In this document: positions 1 to 7,195 of the stretch, piece by piece | How positions within the stretch are numbered: the first letter of the stretch is position 1 | Layout of the letters: each line of letters begins with the position of its first letter | From: an uncultured Bacilli bacterium | GTDB taxonomy: Bacteria > Bacillota_I > Bacilli_A > RF39 > UBA660 | Reading direction: 5' to 3' | DNA: 33,107 bases | Assembly (NCBI GenBank): GCA_934148875.1 | Contig: CAKPDJ010000012.1 | Span: forward strand, 1 to 33,107 | Made by a program: the position numbers and the translations under genes | The notes under the pieces: model-generated | Databases searched by the model: none | What the model was told of the DNA's origin: nothing | The model's input: only the letters and a program-made list of their open reading frames with translations

Positions 1-2
1 TG

Positions 3-2273
3 TTTTCTTCTACAAGTGAAATGATTGATGAATATTTATTAACCAAAGATTATGTAATAGCCTTTATAGATATAATTAAGTTATTGGATGAAAAAATAAT
101 GTCATATAAAATGAAAAAAAATGTTTTTGAATTTACTGATATATCCAAGTTAGCTATTAAATTAGTAAGTGATAATGATGACATTAGACAAGAATTAAAA
201 ATGTATTTTAATGAAATTATGATAGATGAATATCAAGACACTTCAGATTTACAAGAGCAATTTATTAAATTAATAGAAAATAATAATGTATACATGGTTG
301 GTGACATTAAACAGTCAATATATCGCTTTCGTAATGCTAACCCTTTAATATTTAAAGATAAATACGACAAATATGCTGATGGTATTGGTGGTAGAAAAAT
401 AGACTTAAACAAAAATTTCCGTAGCCGTGGAGAAGTATTAAATAATATTAATACAGTCTTTGATAGCATTATGGATGATGATTTTGGTGGTGCAAAATAT
501 CAAGAAAGTCATCGTATGATATTTGGTAATAATAGTTATATTAATGAAGGTAAGACAGAACAGGATTATGACTTCAATATTTATAATTATAAGATAGAAA
601 AAGATTCTCCATATAAAAAATATAATACTGAAGAAATAGAAGCCTTTATCATTGCCAAAGATATTAAAGATAAAGTAGATAGTAATTATCAAATATTTGA
701 TAAAGATACATTAATTCTTAGAAATATTAAATATAGTGATTTTGTAATACTAATGGATAGAAGTAGTAAATTTACGTTGTATAAAAAAGTATTTGAATAT
801 CTAAAAATTCCTTTAACTATTTTAAAAGATGAAAATATTATGGATCAGAATGAAGTTTATTTAATACTTAATATTTTAAAATTAATAGAATGTCTAGAGA
901 ACGAAAAATATGATAATACTTTTAAGTATAGCTTTATTAGTATAGCTAGAAGTTATTTATTTAGATATGAAGACAAAGAAATATTCCACATTATTGCTAA
1001 TTCGCTATATTTTGATACGGAATTAGTAAAAAAAGCTCAAAGTATTGTAAAGCAACTACCAACATTAAATTTAAAAATGCTTATTGATAGTATAATTAAA
1101 CAATATGAATTTGAAACAAAATTAATATCAATAGGAAACGTTCAAATGGGAATATCTGTACTTGAATATTTTAAAAATTTAGCTGAGTCATTACAAATTA
1201 TTGGTTATGATTATCATCGCTTCATTATATATCTAGATGAAATTATCAAAAGCAAAAAAGAAATAAAGATACCTGTATCTGTAGGGGATGGTAATAGTTG
1301 CAAAATAATGACTATTCATAAATCAAAAGGTCTTGAATATCCAATATGTTACTACAGTGGATTATCATCACCATTCAATGTTAGTGAGCTTAAAGAAAAA
1401 GTACTTTTTGACAGTAAATATGGTATTATTACCCCATGTTTTAAAGAAGGATATAAAGATACATTTTATAAAACACTATTAAAGCGTAAATATTATTTAG
1501 AAGAAATTAGTGAAAAAATAAGACTTTTCTATGTTGCTTTAACTCGTTGTAAAGAAAAGATGATTATGATAGCAAATATTGGAGAAAGTGAAACAGAGAT
1601 AGAAGATAATCTCGTCTCAGCAACAAAACGTGAACAATATCGTTCTTTCAGAGATATTCTAGAAAGTGTATATGAAATTATAAGCGATAGAGTGGTTAAT
1701 ATTTCCCTAGATGATATACCTTTAACACCAAATTATAAAATTTTAAATGTTACTAAATTATCAGAACCATTAAATAATAACAGTCTATTAGTAACTGAAT
1801 ATCATTTTGAAGAAGAGCAATTAAGCAAAGAACATTTTTCTAAAAGCATCAATAAATTAATTGATAAAGATACTAAAAAAAATATGGAATTTGGAACACA
1901 TATACACAAAATGTTTGAATTGATAGATTTTAAAACACCTGATTTCAATTCTTTAGACATAAATGATTACGAACAAAATTTAATAAAAACTTTTTTAAAT
2001 CAACCATTACTAAGAAATGTTAAACAAGCTAAAATAATCAAGGAATATGAATTTTATACCAATTTAGATAACGAAGAAAAACATGGTATAATTGATTTGC
2101 TATTAGAGTATGACGATAGAATTGATTTAATTGATTATAAATTAAAAAACATAACAGATGACAATTATATTAAACAATTGAAAGGTTATCAAAATTATAT
2201 TGAAACAAAAGTTAGTAAACCTGTAAGTATTTATTTATATTCAATTATTGATGGAAAGTTTGAACAAATATAA
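3..2273 (+). CDS. addA: ATP-dependent helicase/nuclease subunit A, 3' part (5' end outside window)
   Basis: This is the C-terminal 756 codons of an AddA-type (RecB-like) UvrD-family helicase-nuclease, which with AddB resects double-strand breaks for RecA loading. The frame is open to the window edge, and the ATG at 21 is internal, because the Walker A part of AddA (normally about 1200 aa) is missing. Counting from that ATG, helicase motif II DEYQDTSDLQ is at about 69-78, motif III VGDIKQSIYRFRNA at about 93-106, motif V IMTIHKSKGLEYP near 430 and motif VI RLFYVALTRCKEKM near 500. The C-terminal RecB-type nuclease is visible as GTHIHKMFELIDF followed by GIIDLLLEYDDRIDLIDYK, which supplies the metal-binding Asp and the DYK motif. 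An addB partner would be expected upstream, outside the window. The family is seen from motifs. The AddA name rather than PcrA or UvrD rests on the C-terminal nuclease. Confidence 0.93.
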   Translation, partial: FSSTSEMIDEYLLTKDYVIAFIDIIKLLDEKIMSYKMKKNVFEFTDISKLAIKLVSDNDDIRQELKMYFNEIMIDEYQDTSDLQEQFIKLIENNNVYMVGDIKQSIYRFRNANPLIFKDKYDKYADGIGGRKIDLNKNFRSRGEVLNNINTVFDSIMDDDFGGAKYQESHRMIFGNNSYINEGKTEQDYDFNIYNYKIEKDSPYKKYNTEEIEAFIIAKDIKDKVDSNYQIFDKDTLILRNIKYSDFVILMDRSSKFTLYKKVFEYLKIPLTILKDENIMDQNEVYLILNILKLIECLENEKYDNTFKYSFISIARSYLFRYEDKEIFHIIANSLYFDTELVKKAQSIVKQLPTLNLKMLIDSIIKQYEFETKLISIGNVQMGISVLEYFKNLAESLQIIGYDYHRFIIYLDEIIKSKKEIKIPVSVGDGNSCKIMTIHKSKGLEYPICYYSGLSSPFNVSELKEKVLFDSKYGIITPCFKEGYKDTFYKTLLKRKYYLEEISEKIRLFYVALTRCKEKMIMIANIGESETEIEDNLVSATKREQYRSFRDILESVYEIISDRVVNISLDDIPLTPNYKILNVTKLSEPLNNNSLLVTEYHFEEEQLSKEHFSKSINKLIDKDTKKNMEFGTHIHKMFELIDFKTPDFNSLDINDYEQNLIKTFLNQPLLRNVKQAKIIKEYEFYTNLDNEEKHGIIDLLLEYDDRIDLIDYKLKNITDDNYIKQLKGYQNYIETKVSKPVSIYLYSIIDGKFEQI

Positions 2274-2280
2274 TTATATG

Positions 2281-2310
2281 AAAAAAAGATCAAAAAAATG
2301 ATCTTTTTTT
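2281..2310 (+). terminator. Rho-independent terminator of addA
   Basis: The 5-bp core GATCA/TGATC (2288-2292 with 2299-2303) has an A6 loop and is flanked by A7 and T7 runs that extend the stem. The A-run/T-run symmetry could let it work in both directions. It separates addA from the bacteriocin operon. Confidence 0.85.
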
Positions 2311-2367
2311 ATTATTTTTTAGATATTTTCAAAAAAAACTAAATAATTAATATTAGGAGGTGATAAA

Positions 2368-4446
2368 ATGAAATACCCATTTGAAAGGCAGATAGATTTA
2401 AAAGATTGTGGAGTATGTTGCTTGAAAATGCTAACTAGATACTATGGTGGTAATGTATCTACAGAGTATTTAAGAAATATAACATATACTACAAAAGATG
2501 GTGTTAGTGCTTATTCACTGATTGAAGGAGCTAAACAACTTGGTTTTGCTGCTTATGGTGTCAAAGGTGAAATGTCAAATTTAAAATCAAATGATTTACC
2601 TTGCATAGCTCATGTCATAATTAAAAAAAGTTACCAGCATTTTATAATTATTTATAACATTGATTGGAAAAACAAAAAAATAATAATTGCTGATCCAGCT
2701 AATAAAGGTATAAGTAAAATATCATTTGAAGAATTTAATAATATAACTACAAATCAATTTGTATTATTAAAACCCTATAAAAAAATTCAATATATAGAAA
2801 AGAATACGGTACTAAGAGATTTAATATATAAGTTTATTTCTAAATATAAAAAGCAACTGTCATTTATATTAACTCTTTCTTTATTTTTTACTCTTCTAAA
2901 TATTATTAACTCCTTCCAATTAAACTTCTTATTAACTTATATAATTGAATACAATAATACTAGTAATATTTTATTTTTTAATATAATTTTTGGTGCCATT
3001 ATTATCTTAAAAGAACTATTTAACTATTACCGTAATACTGCTATTAATGTACTAAACCACGAACTTGATAAATATCTTATTTTAAATGTGTATAATCGTA
3101 TATTATCACTTCCATACCTCTATTATAAAAACAGAACAACAGGAGAGATTGTTGCACGTATCAATGATATTAACAGTATCAAAGAAATAATATCAAAAAT
3201 ATTAGTAACTATTTTTATAGACTTAATTTTAGCTACACTAGTATTTGTTACTTTAATATTCTTGAGTTTAAAACTAACATTAATTTTAATACTTGTTATT
3301 ATATTAATGTTACTAATTATGATTTGCTTTCAAAAACCATTAGAAATAAATATTGAAAAAGTAAAAAAAGAATCATCTTCGGTAAATTCATTTTTAGTAG
3401 AAACAATTACAGCAGTAGAAACTATTAGAAACCAAAATATTCAATCATTTATTGAAAATAACTTTCTATTAAAGTACAGTACCTACAATAAAAAAAGTTA
3501 TCTAACAAACAATATTTTTATTGTAGAACAGTTTTTCAAAGACTTTATTAATCAGTTAGGTTCATTTATAGTTATGATAGTTGGCAGTTACTTAGTTGTT
3601 AAACAAGAACTTGATTTAGCTAATTTATTAACATTTTTAATGTTAATGAATTATTTACTAGATCCTATAAAAAATATAATTGATATTAATTTAGGAATTC
3701 GTGATTCTAAAATATCATTAAAAAGATTATCTGAACTATATGAAGTCGATATATCAAATAAAAGGTCAAAAAGAAAAACAATAACAGATAAATTAAATAA
3801 TATAAGTATTAAAAATTTAACATATTCATATAATGGACAAGATATGTTACTAAAAAATATAAATATTGAAATAATGAAATCTGATAAAGTATTAATATAT
3901 GGAAGTAGTGGTGGTGGTAAAAGTACCATATCAAAATTATTATCAAAACAACTCCCAACTAATAACAAACAAATATATATTAATAACAAAGATATTAATT
4001 CTTATTCAGATGATTACCATCAAAAAATATGTTACATCTCTCAACAAGAGTATTTATTTACTACTTCCGTCTATCAAAATATAGTTTTGGACAAAGAAAT
4101 AACATATGATAAGTTTCTATCTGTCTGTAAATTATGTATGATTGATAAATTCATAGATAAAAATATTTTGACTTACGACATGCTACTAGAAGAGAATGGC
4201 TTTAATATTAGTGGAGGTCAAAGGCAAAGGATTATATTAGCTAGATCTCTATTGATGGAAGCCGATATTTACATATTAGATGAATCTTTAAATGAGGTGG
4301 ATATTGAAACTGAAAGAACTATTTTAAAAAATATATTCAATACATACCAAGACAAAATTTTCATAGTAATATCCCATCGTTTTCATAATCAAGACCTATT
4401 TAATAAAAAATACTGTATCAAAGAGGGTGTTAGTTATGAAAAATAA
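2368..4446 (+). CDS. Bacteriocin-processing ABC transporter (C39 peptidase + membrane + ATPase)
   Basis: This 692-aa protein has the full LagD/ComA-type layout. An N-terminal C39 cysteine peptidase cuts double-glycine leaders while a fused ABC exporter moves the peptide out. Peptidase residues visible are Gln8, Cys14 (in LKDCGVCCLKML), His91 (SYQHFIIIYN) and Asp109 (IADPANKG). The six-helix membrane domain spans about residues 160-440. The nucleotide-binding domain has Walker A GSSGGGKST (512-520), signature ISGGQRQR (614-621), Walker B IYILDES (634-640) and the H-loop His670. The D-loop region reads LNEVD instead of the usual SNLD. The start follows a strong AGGAGGTGAT site. It is the first gene of an operon that ends with two double-glycine peptides, which are its likely substrates. 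Its last codons overlap the next gene. No promoter was clear in 2311-2360. Confidence 0.95.
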   Translation: MKYPFERQIDLKDCGVCCLKMLTRYYGGNVSTEYLRNITYTTKDGVSAYSLIEGAKQLGFAAYGVKGEMSNLKSNDLPCIAHVIIKKSYQHFIIIYNIDWKNKKIIIADPANKGISKISFEEFNNITTNQFVLLKPYKKIQYIEKNTVLRDLIYKFISKYKKQLSFILTLSLFFTLLNIINSFQLNFLLTYIIEYNNTSNILFFNIIFGAIIILKELFNYYRNTAINVLNHELDKYLILNVYNRILSLPYLYYKNRTTGEIVARINDINSIKEIISKILVTIFIDLILATLVFVTLIFLSLKLTLILILVIILMLLIMICFQKPLEINIEKVKKESSSVNSFLVETITAVETIRNQNIQSFIENNFLLKYSTYNKKSYLTNNIFIVEQFFKDFINQLGSFIVMIVGSYLVVKQELDLANLLTFLMLMNYLLDPIKNIIDINLGIRDSKISLKRLSELYEVDISNKRSKRKTITDKLNNISIKNLTYSYNGQDMLLKNINIEIMKSDKVLIYGSSGGGKSTISKLLSKQLPTNNKQIYINNKDINSYSDDYHQKICYISQQEYLFTTSVYQNIVLDKEITYDKFLSVCKLCMIDKFIDKNILTYDMLLEENGFNISGGQRQRIILARSLLMEADIYILDESLNEVDIETERTILKNIFNTYQDKIFIVISHRFHNQDLFNKKYCIKEGVSYEK

Positions 4447-4879
4447 CTGGGATTTTGAAGATTATGAAATAATTAAAGAACTGAAAAGCAATCATAATAT
4501 AGCACTTAACATGTTCATTATATTTATAGGGGTAATTGTCATAGTTATGAGTAAACTTGATTTTTATATTTATGATAATAAGTTATTAATAAAAGAAAAT
4601 GATAATTATTCATTTATAATACCAAGTAAGAAAATTTCATTTTTTGAAAATAATCATGATATTTATATAAATCAGAAAAAATATAACTATGATATCGTTG
4701 AAATTGACAGTAATTATCAAAATATAAATGACACGATTTATCAAAATATTTATATAAAAATTGATAACTATAAAACTAACGCAATTTTAACTGAATGTTC
4801 TTTCTTAAAAGAAAAAACAACAATTATAAATAAAGTATTTAAATTAATAACAGGAGGCAGAAATGAAAAAAATAGATAA
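4436..4879 (+). CDS. Short membrane-anchored accessory protein of the bacteriocin exporter (HlyD-like?)
   Basis: The ORF is 147 aa from the ATG at 4436, which sits 8 bases after AGAGGG. A GTG nine bases earlier is less likely because it overlaps that site. It has a short charged N-terminus (NWDFEDYEIIKELK), one transmembrane helix at about 22-38, then an extracytoplasmic, beta-rich, Asn/Tyr/Ile-rich domain. Its place between the C39 exporter and the peptide genes is where bacteriocin accessory (HlyD/LcnD-type) proteins are found, but those are about 400-470 aa with a long coiled coil, absent here. It could be a reduced adaptor or an unrelated exporter partner or immunity factor. It overlaps the exporter by 11 bases and the next peptide gene by 17, so translation is probably coupled. 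Function is inferred from position only. Confidence 0.75.
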   Translation: MKNNWDFEDYEIIKELKSNHNIALNMFIIFIGVIVIVMSKLDFYIYDNKLLIKENDNYSFIIPSKKISFFENNHDIYINQKKYNYDIVEIDSNYQNINDTIYQNIYIKIDNYKTNAILTECSFLKEKTTIINKVFKLITGGRNEKNR

Positions 4880-5000
4880 TAAAAATTTAAAAGAGATAAA
4901 AGGTGGCTTCGGCTTCTGGTCATTTGCAGGTATTGTAACAGCTGTTATATTTGTAGTAGGTGTCTTAGATGGAATAGCTAGACCACTCAAATGTAATTAG
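4863..5000 (+). CDS. Double-glycine-leader bacteriocin peptide A (class IIb-like)
   Basis: This is a 45-aa precursor. The 15-residue leader MKKIDNKNLKEIKGG carries the hydrophobic positions and terminal Gly-Gly recognised by C39 peptidases. The predicted mature peptide is 30 residues: it starts FGFWSFAGIV, contains a GxxxG motif (GVLDG) in a hydrophobic helix, and ends GIARPLKCN with a single Cys. AGGAGG lies 5 bases before the ATG, which overlaps the preceding gene in another frame. Two-peptide (class IIb) bacteriocins characteristically carry GxxxG helix-packing motifs in both partners, and peptide B ten bases downstream also has one. The pattern recalls lactobin A/cerein 7B-type annotations, but this is from memory and not searched. 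An autoinducing pheromone is less likely, since no histidine kinase is nearby. Confidence 0.88.
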   Translation: MKKIDNKNLKEIKGGFGFWSFAGIVTAVIFVVGVLDGIARPLKCN

Positions 5001-5009
5001 GAGGTAAAT

Positions 5010-5177
5010 ATGGAAATAATAAACAATCAAGAATTAAAGTGTATTATAGGCGGTTTTAATTGGTCAGGAACAATAGTAAACGCTTTAACAGGAGCAGGAA
5101 AATTCATATATTCAGTAGGGCAAAGTCTAGGTAGTGCATTAAGAAGAATAGGAAGTAAAAACTTGTGCCATTGTTAA
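5010..5177 (+). CDS. Double-glycine-leader bacteriocin peptide B (class IIb-like)
   Basis: This is a 55-aa precursor with a 15-residue leader MEIINNQELKCIIGG ending in Gly-Gly. It shares the ELK-x-I-x-GG core with peptide A (NLKEIKGG). The mature part is 40 residues: it begins FNWSGTIVNALTGAG, has GxxxG as GQSLG, then a cationic stretch SALRRIGSK, and ends NLCHC with two Cys. An amphipathic, cationic peptide paired with a hydrophobic one (peptide A) fits a two-component pore-forming bacteriocin. Start choice is clear: TTAGGAGGTAAAT precedes the ATG, only nine bases after the stop of peptide A, so equal expression is likely. The leader also contains a Cys (residue 11), unusual for such leaders. 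The mature boundaries are predicted, not measured. Confidence 0.88.
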   Translation: MEIINNQELKCIIGGFNWSGTIVNALTGAGKFIYSVGQSLGSALRRIGSKNLCHC

Positions 5178-5341
5178 CTAGTATAAGAAAAAAAGACAAA
5201 AAAATACTAACAATAATTTTATCCATTATTTTGTTGCCATTCATCCTATTTTTCATAGACTTAGTATTGAATGTCATCTTTAACCTTGGAATATATTCAG
5301 GGACATTTATCCATTGTTTATATCACATTGTAGTATTTTAA
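5165..5341 (+). CDS. 58-aa membrane protein, candidate bacteriocin immunity protein (GTG start)
   Basis: This small ORF begins at GTG inside the last codons of peptide B (13-base overlap, different frame). GGAAG lies about 9 bases before GTG, and a stop at 5156-5158 in the same frame excludes any earlier start. TTG at 5171 is an alternative. The product starts MPLLTSIRKKDKK (cationic, cytoplasmic), continues as a strongly hydrophobic helix IILSIILLPFILFFIDLVL and ends NLGIYSGTFIHCLYHIVVF, possibly a second hairpin segment. The stop is followed 8 bases later by the operon terminator. Small membrane proteins directly after class II peptide genes are commonly immunity proteins that shield the producer. 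That role is inferred from position and topology. A third peptide without a GG leader is the main alternative. Confidence 0.72.
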   Translation: MPLLTSIRKKDKKILTIILSIILLPFILFFIDLVLNVIFNLGIYSGTFIHCLYHIVVF

Positions 5342-5348
5342 ATATTAG

Positions 5349-5375
5349 CTAGAACTTAATAGTTCTAGTTTTTTT
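5349..5375 (+). terminator. Terminator of the bacteriocin operon
   Basis: A perfect 8-bp stem CTAGAACT/AGTTCTAG (5349-5356 with 5361-5368), loop TAAT, is followed at once by seven T. It closes the operon that starts at 2368. Confidence 0.9.
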
Positions 5376-5406
5376 CATGTGATAAACCAACAATTCTACA
5401 ATTATT

Positions 5407-5434
5407 TTGACATTTTAGAAAAAAGTATTATAAT
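5407..5434 (+). promoter_or_regulatory. Sigma-A promoter for the 91-aa gene
   Basis: Consensus TTGACA (5407-5412), 16-base spacer, consensus TATAAT (5429-5434). Transcription would start near 5441. The transcript therefore cannot include the upstream ATG at 5379 in the same frame, which settles the start at 5457. Confidence 0.85.
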
Positions 5435-5456
5435 CAATGGCAAAGGGAGAAAAAGT

Positions 5457-5732
5457 ATGAAACTAAAATCATTTGATATTATTGAAGTGATGTTAAAAAA
5501 AGAGTTAAAAATTCCTTTGTCAAAAGAAGAAAGTGAATGGCTATCACAAGTTGATGAAGAAACTAAAGAATCAATAAAAATGATAATTAATGAAAGTTCT
5601 TATGAAGATGAAATTATAAGATTAATGAATCACATTTTAGAAAAATCGCTAACTTTACCAGAAGAAGAACAGCAATATATTAAAAATAGATGCTATGAAA
5701 AAAAGAAGCAATTAGAAAAAATTAATTTCTAG
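5457..5732 (+). CDS. 91-aa acidic helical protein, unknown
   Basis: The start is the ATG at 5457 (MKLKSFDIIEVML), after AAAGGGAG and downstream of a consensus promoter. The open frame extends 26 codons further up to an ATG at 5379, but that region contains the promoter and is not coding. The protein is charged, predicted all-helical and soluble, without Cys pairs, signal peptide or membrane segment. Features visible are LSKEESEWLSQVDEETKES (acidic, helix-capping) and a C-terminal LPEEEQQYIKNRCYEKKKQ. I do not recognise a family. It stands alone between the bacteriocin terminator and the rpsU promoter, with no terminator of its own before rpsU, so some rpsU transcript may come from this promoter. 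Confidence 0.7.
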   Translation: MKLKSFDIIEVMLKKELKIPLSKEESEWLSQVDEETKESIKMIINESSYEDEIIRLMNHILEKSLTLPEEEQQYIKNRCYEKKKQLEKINF

Positions 5733-5743
5733 TGAAAAAAATG

Positions 5744-5772
5744 TTGAAAAATAAGATGATGTGCGTTATAAT
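5744..5772 (+). promoter_or_regulatory. Sigma-A promoter of rpsU
   Basis: TTGAAA (5744-5749), 17-base spacer, TATAAT (5767-5772). The short leader carries AAGGAGGGG ahead of the rpsU ATG. Confidence 0.85.
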
Positions 5773-5804
5773 CAATAGTAGTTAAAGCGGAAGGAGGGGA
5801 AATA

Positions 5805-6005
5805 ATGACACAGGTAGCGGTTAAAAATGGAAATCTTGAGTTTGCATTAAAGAAATTTAAGCAAAAAGTTGCTAGAGATGGAGTCCCTTCTGAATGCAAA
5901 AAAAGAGAAGGTTACGATAAACCAGGCGTTAAGAGAAGAAATGCTAAAAAAGAAGGTATTAAAAATACTCGTAAACGTAATAAAGCTAATAAAAATAGAG
6001 ACTAA
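5805..6005 (+). CDS. rpsU: 30S ribosomal protein S21
   Basis: This is a 66-aa, very basic protein of the bS21 family, a late-binding protein of the small subunit near the anti-Shine-Dalgarno end of 16S rRNA. Family features are the N-terminal VAVKNGNLEFALKKFKQKVARDG, then ECKKREGYDKPGVKRR, and a Lys/Arg/Asn-rich tail. Length is slightly above the 57-58 aa Bacillus form. The AAGGAGGGG site before the ATG is one of the strongest in the window. A consensus promoter precedes it and a hairpin overlapping its stop codon follows. The rpsU-yqeY pairing is a conserved Bacillota arrangement, here separated by one unknown ORF. Confidence 0.97.
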   Translation: MTQVAVKNGNLEFALKKFKQKVARDGVPSECKKREGYDKPGVKRRNAKKEGIKNTRKRNKANKNRD

Positions 6006-6024
6006 TCGTAGTATTAGTCTTTTT
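5999..6024 (+). terminator. Terminator overlapping the rpsU stop codon
   Basis: Perfect 8-bp stem AGACTAAT/ATTAGTCT (5999-6006 with 6013-6020), 6-base loop, then a T run to 6024. The left arm contains the TAA stop, so the last ribosome may interfere with folding and give partial read-through into the downstream gene. Confidence 0.75.
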
Positions 6025-6044
6025 CTATAAAAGGTGGAAGTTTA

Positions 6045-6662
6045 ATGAATAAAGATATAGTCAAAAATCAAAGTGTTGTAATGATAGATAACGATATCTC
6101 AGTTGATTTAATTTGCAGTAGTGTATTGTCATTTGTAAAAAAATTACCGTATTCAATAGATCCTATGAGCAAAGATTTTGTTCCAGGATTTCTATTTAAT
6201 GTAATACCAAATGATTCACAAAATTATAGTGCATTTCAGCAACATAATTATGAAACACTTTTTTCAATTATGAAAAATTGGCGTGATTCACGAAAAGCCG
6301 CTTATTCTATTCAGATATGTTTGATGCTTCAATTGATGTTAACAAACGATAAAAAGATATCAATAGAAACAGGAGAAAACATAGCAGATGGGCTTTCTGT
6401 TGAAGATAGTAACATTTTAAAAAACACACTAAATAAGCTAAATTATTATTATGAGCTTATAAAGAAATCTAACACTCAAGAGGAGCGCACAAAATATATT
6501 GAAGAGTTCTATCAAATATTAAAAGCAAATTACAGTAATTGTTCTGCATATAACGATTTAAAAATGTTTTATTACTTTTTTAGTCTTCCATCTGATACCG
6601 AATTTATTTGGGAGAATAATAAAAATTTAACAGAATCAACAATAAAAATAGTAAGAAAATAA
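6045..6662 (+). CDS. 205-aa protein, unknown
   Basis: The start is the ATG at 6045, after AAAAGGTGGAAG. The protein is predicted soluble and mostly helical, with no signal peptide and no full-length membrane span. Visible stretches are LICSSVLSFVKKLPYSIDPMS near the N-terminus, a central MKNWRDSRKAAYSIQICLMLQLM, and a Tyr-rich region KMFYYFFSLPSD toward the end. I do not recognise a family. It lies between the rpsU terminator and yqeY, 13 bases before the latter, so it is probably co-transcribed with yqeY by read-through from rpsU. Bacillus has no gene between rpsU and yqeY, so this is a lineage-specific insertion. Confidence 0.8.
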   Translation: MNKDIVKNQSVVMIDNDISVDLICSSVLSFVKKLPYSIDPMSKDFVPGFLFNVIPNDSQNYSAFQQHNYETLFSIMKNWRDSRKAAYSIQICLMLQLMLTNDKKISIETGENIADGLSVEDSNILKNTLNKLNYYYELIKKSNTQEERTKYIEEFYQILKANYSNCSAYNDLKMFYYFFSLPSDTEFIWENNKNLTESTIKIVRK

Positions 6663-6675
6663 AAAGGAGAAAATT

Positions 6676-7119
6676 ATGAATTTAGTAGAAACATTAGATA
6701 AAGAAATAATTGAAGCTATGAAAGCAAAAGATAGCGTTCGTTTAGCTACTTTACGTGGTGTAAAAGGAGCAATGAAGCTTCAAAGCATAGACCACAAAAA
6801 AGAAATAAATGATGAATTATTAATTGATGTTGTATCAAAAGAAATCAAAACCAGAAATGAATCAATCAAAGAATTTGAAAAAGGTGCACGTCAAGATTTA
6901 ATTGATAAAACAGAAGAGGAAATTAAAATTTTAAGTAATTATTTACCAGAACAATTATCAGAAGAAGAAATTGTAGATATAATTAATCAAGTGTTTGAAG
7001 AAGTAAAACCATCTGGCATTAAAGATATGGGTAAAGTTATGGGAATAGTAACTCCTAAAGTAAAAGGTAAAGCTGACATGGGAGTTGTTTCGAATTTAAT
7101 CAAACAAAAATTAAATTAA
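6676..7119 (+). CDS. yqeY: GatB/YqeY domain protein
   Basis: This 147-aa protein matches the full-length YqeY family: N-terminal LDKEIIEAMKAKDSVRLATLRGVKGAMK, then EEEIKILSNYLPEQLSEEEI, and the C-terminal IKDMGKVMGIVTPKVKGKADM, which resembles the tail domain of GatB that binds tRNA in the amidotransferase. YqeY stands alone and its role is not settled; involvement in tRNA-linked amidation is assumed from the domain. AAAAGGAG precedes the ATG. Its neighbours rpsU upstream and yqfC/yqfD downstream match the Bacillus order. A strong terminator follows 10 bases after the stop. Confidence 0.93.
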   Translation: MNLVETLDKEIIEAMKAKDSVRLATLRGVKGAMKLQSIDHKKEINDELLIDVVSKEIKTRNESIKEFEKGARQDLIDKTEEEIKILSNYLPEQLSEEEIVDIINQVFEEVKPSGIKDMGKVMGIVTPKVKGKADMGVVSNLIKQKLN

Positions 7120-7129
7120 CATTATTTTG

Positions 7130-7157
7130 ATAGCAAGATATTTCTTGCTATTTTTTA
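7130..7157 (+). terminator. Terminator after yqeY
   Basis: 9-bp stem ATAGCAAGA/TCTTGCTAT (7130-7138 with 7143-7151), loop TATT, followed by a T run. The right arm overlaps the -35 box of the next promoter. Confidence 0.87.
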
Positions 7158-7172
7158 TTTTACATGTATAAT
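7145..7172 (+). promoter_or_regulatory. Probable promoter of the 1187-aa gene
   Basis: TTGCTA (7145-7150), 16-base spacer, TATAAT (7167-7172) preceded directly by TG. The -35 box sits in the right arm of the yqeY terminator. Transcription would start near 7179, about 17 bases before the ATG. Confidence 0.6.
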
Positions 7173-7195
7173 AGACGGGTAAGTAGGTGATAACT

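Noticed and set aside
2311..2367. Promoter for the bacteriocin operon
   Set aside because: Only AT-rich near-matches without a good -35/-10 pair; not listed as a feature.
4863..5177. ComC/BlpC-type quorum pheromones instead of bacteriocins
   Set aside because: Two peptides with GxxxG and long mature parts (30 and 40 aa), and no histidine kinase or response regulator nearby.
5379..5456. N-terminal extension of the 91-aa gene from an ATG at 5379
   Set aside because: A consensus promoter lies within it and the ribosome site fits the ATG at 5457.
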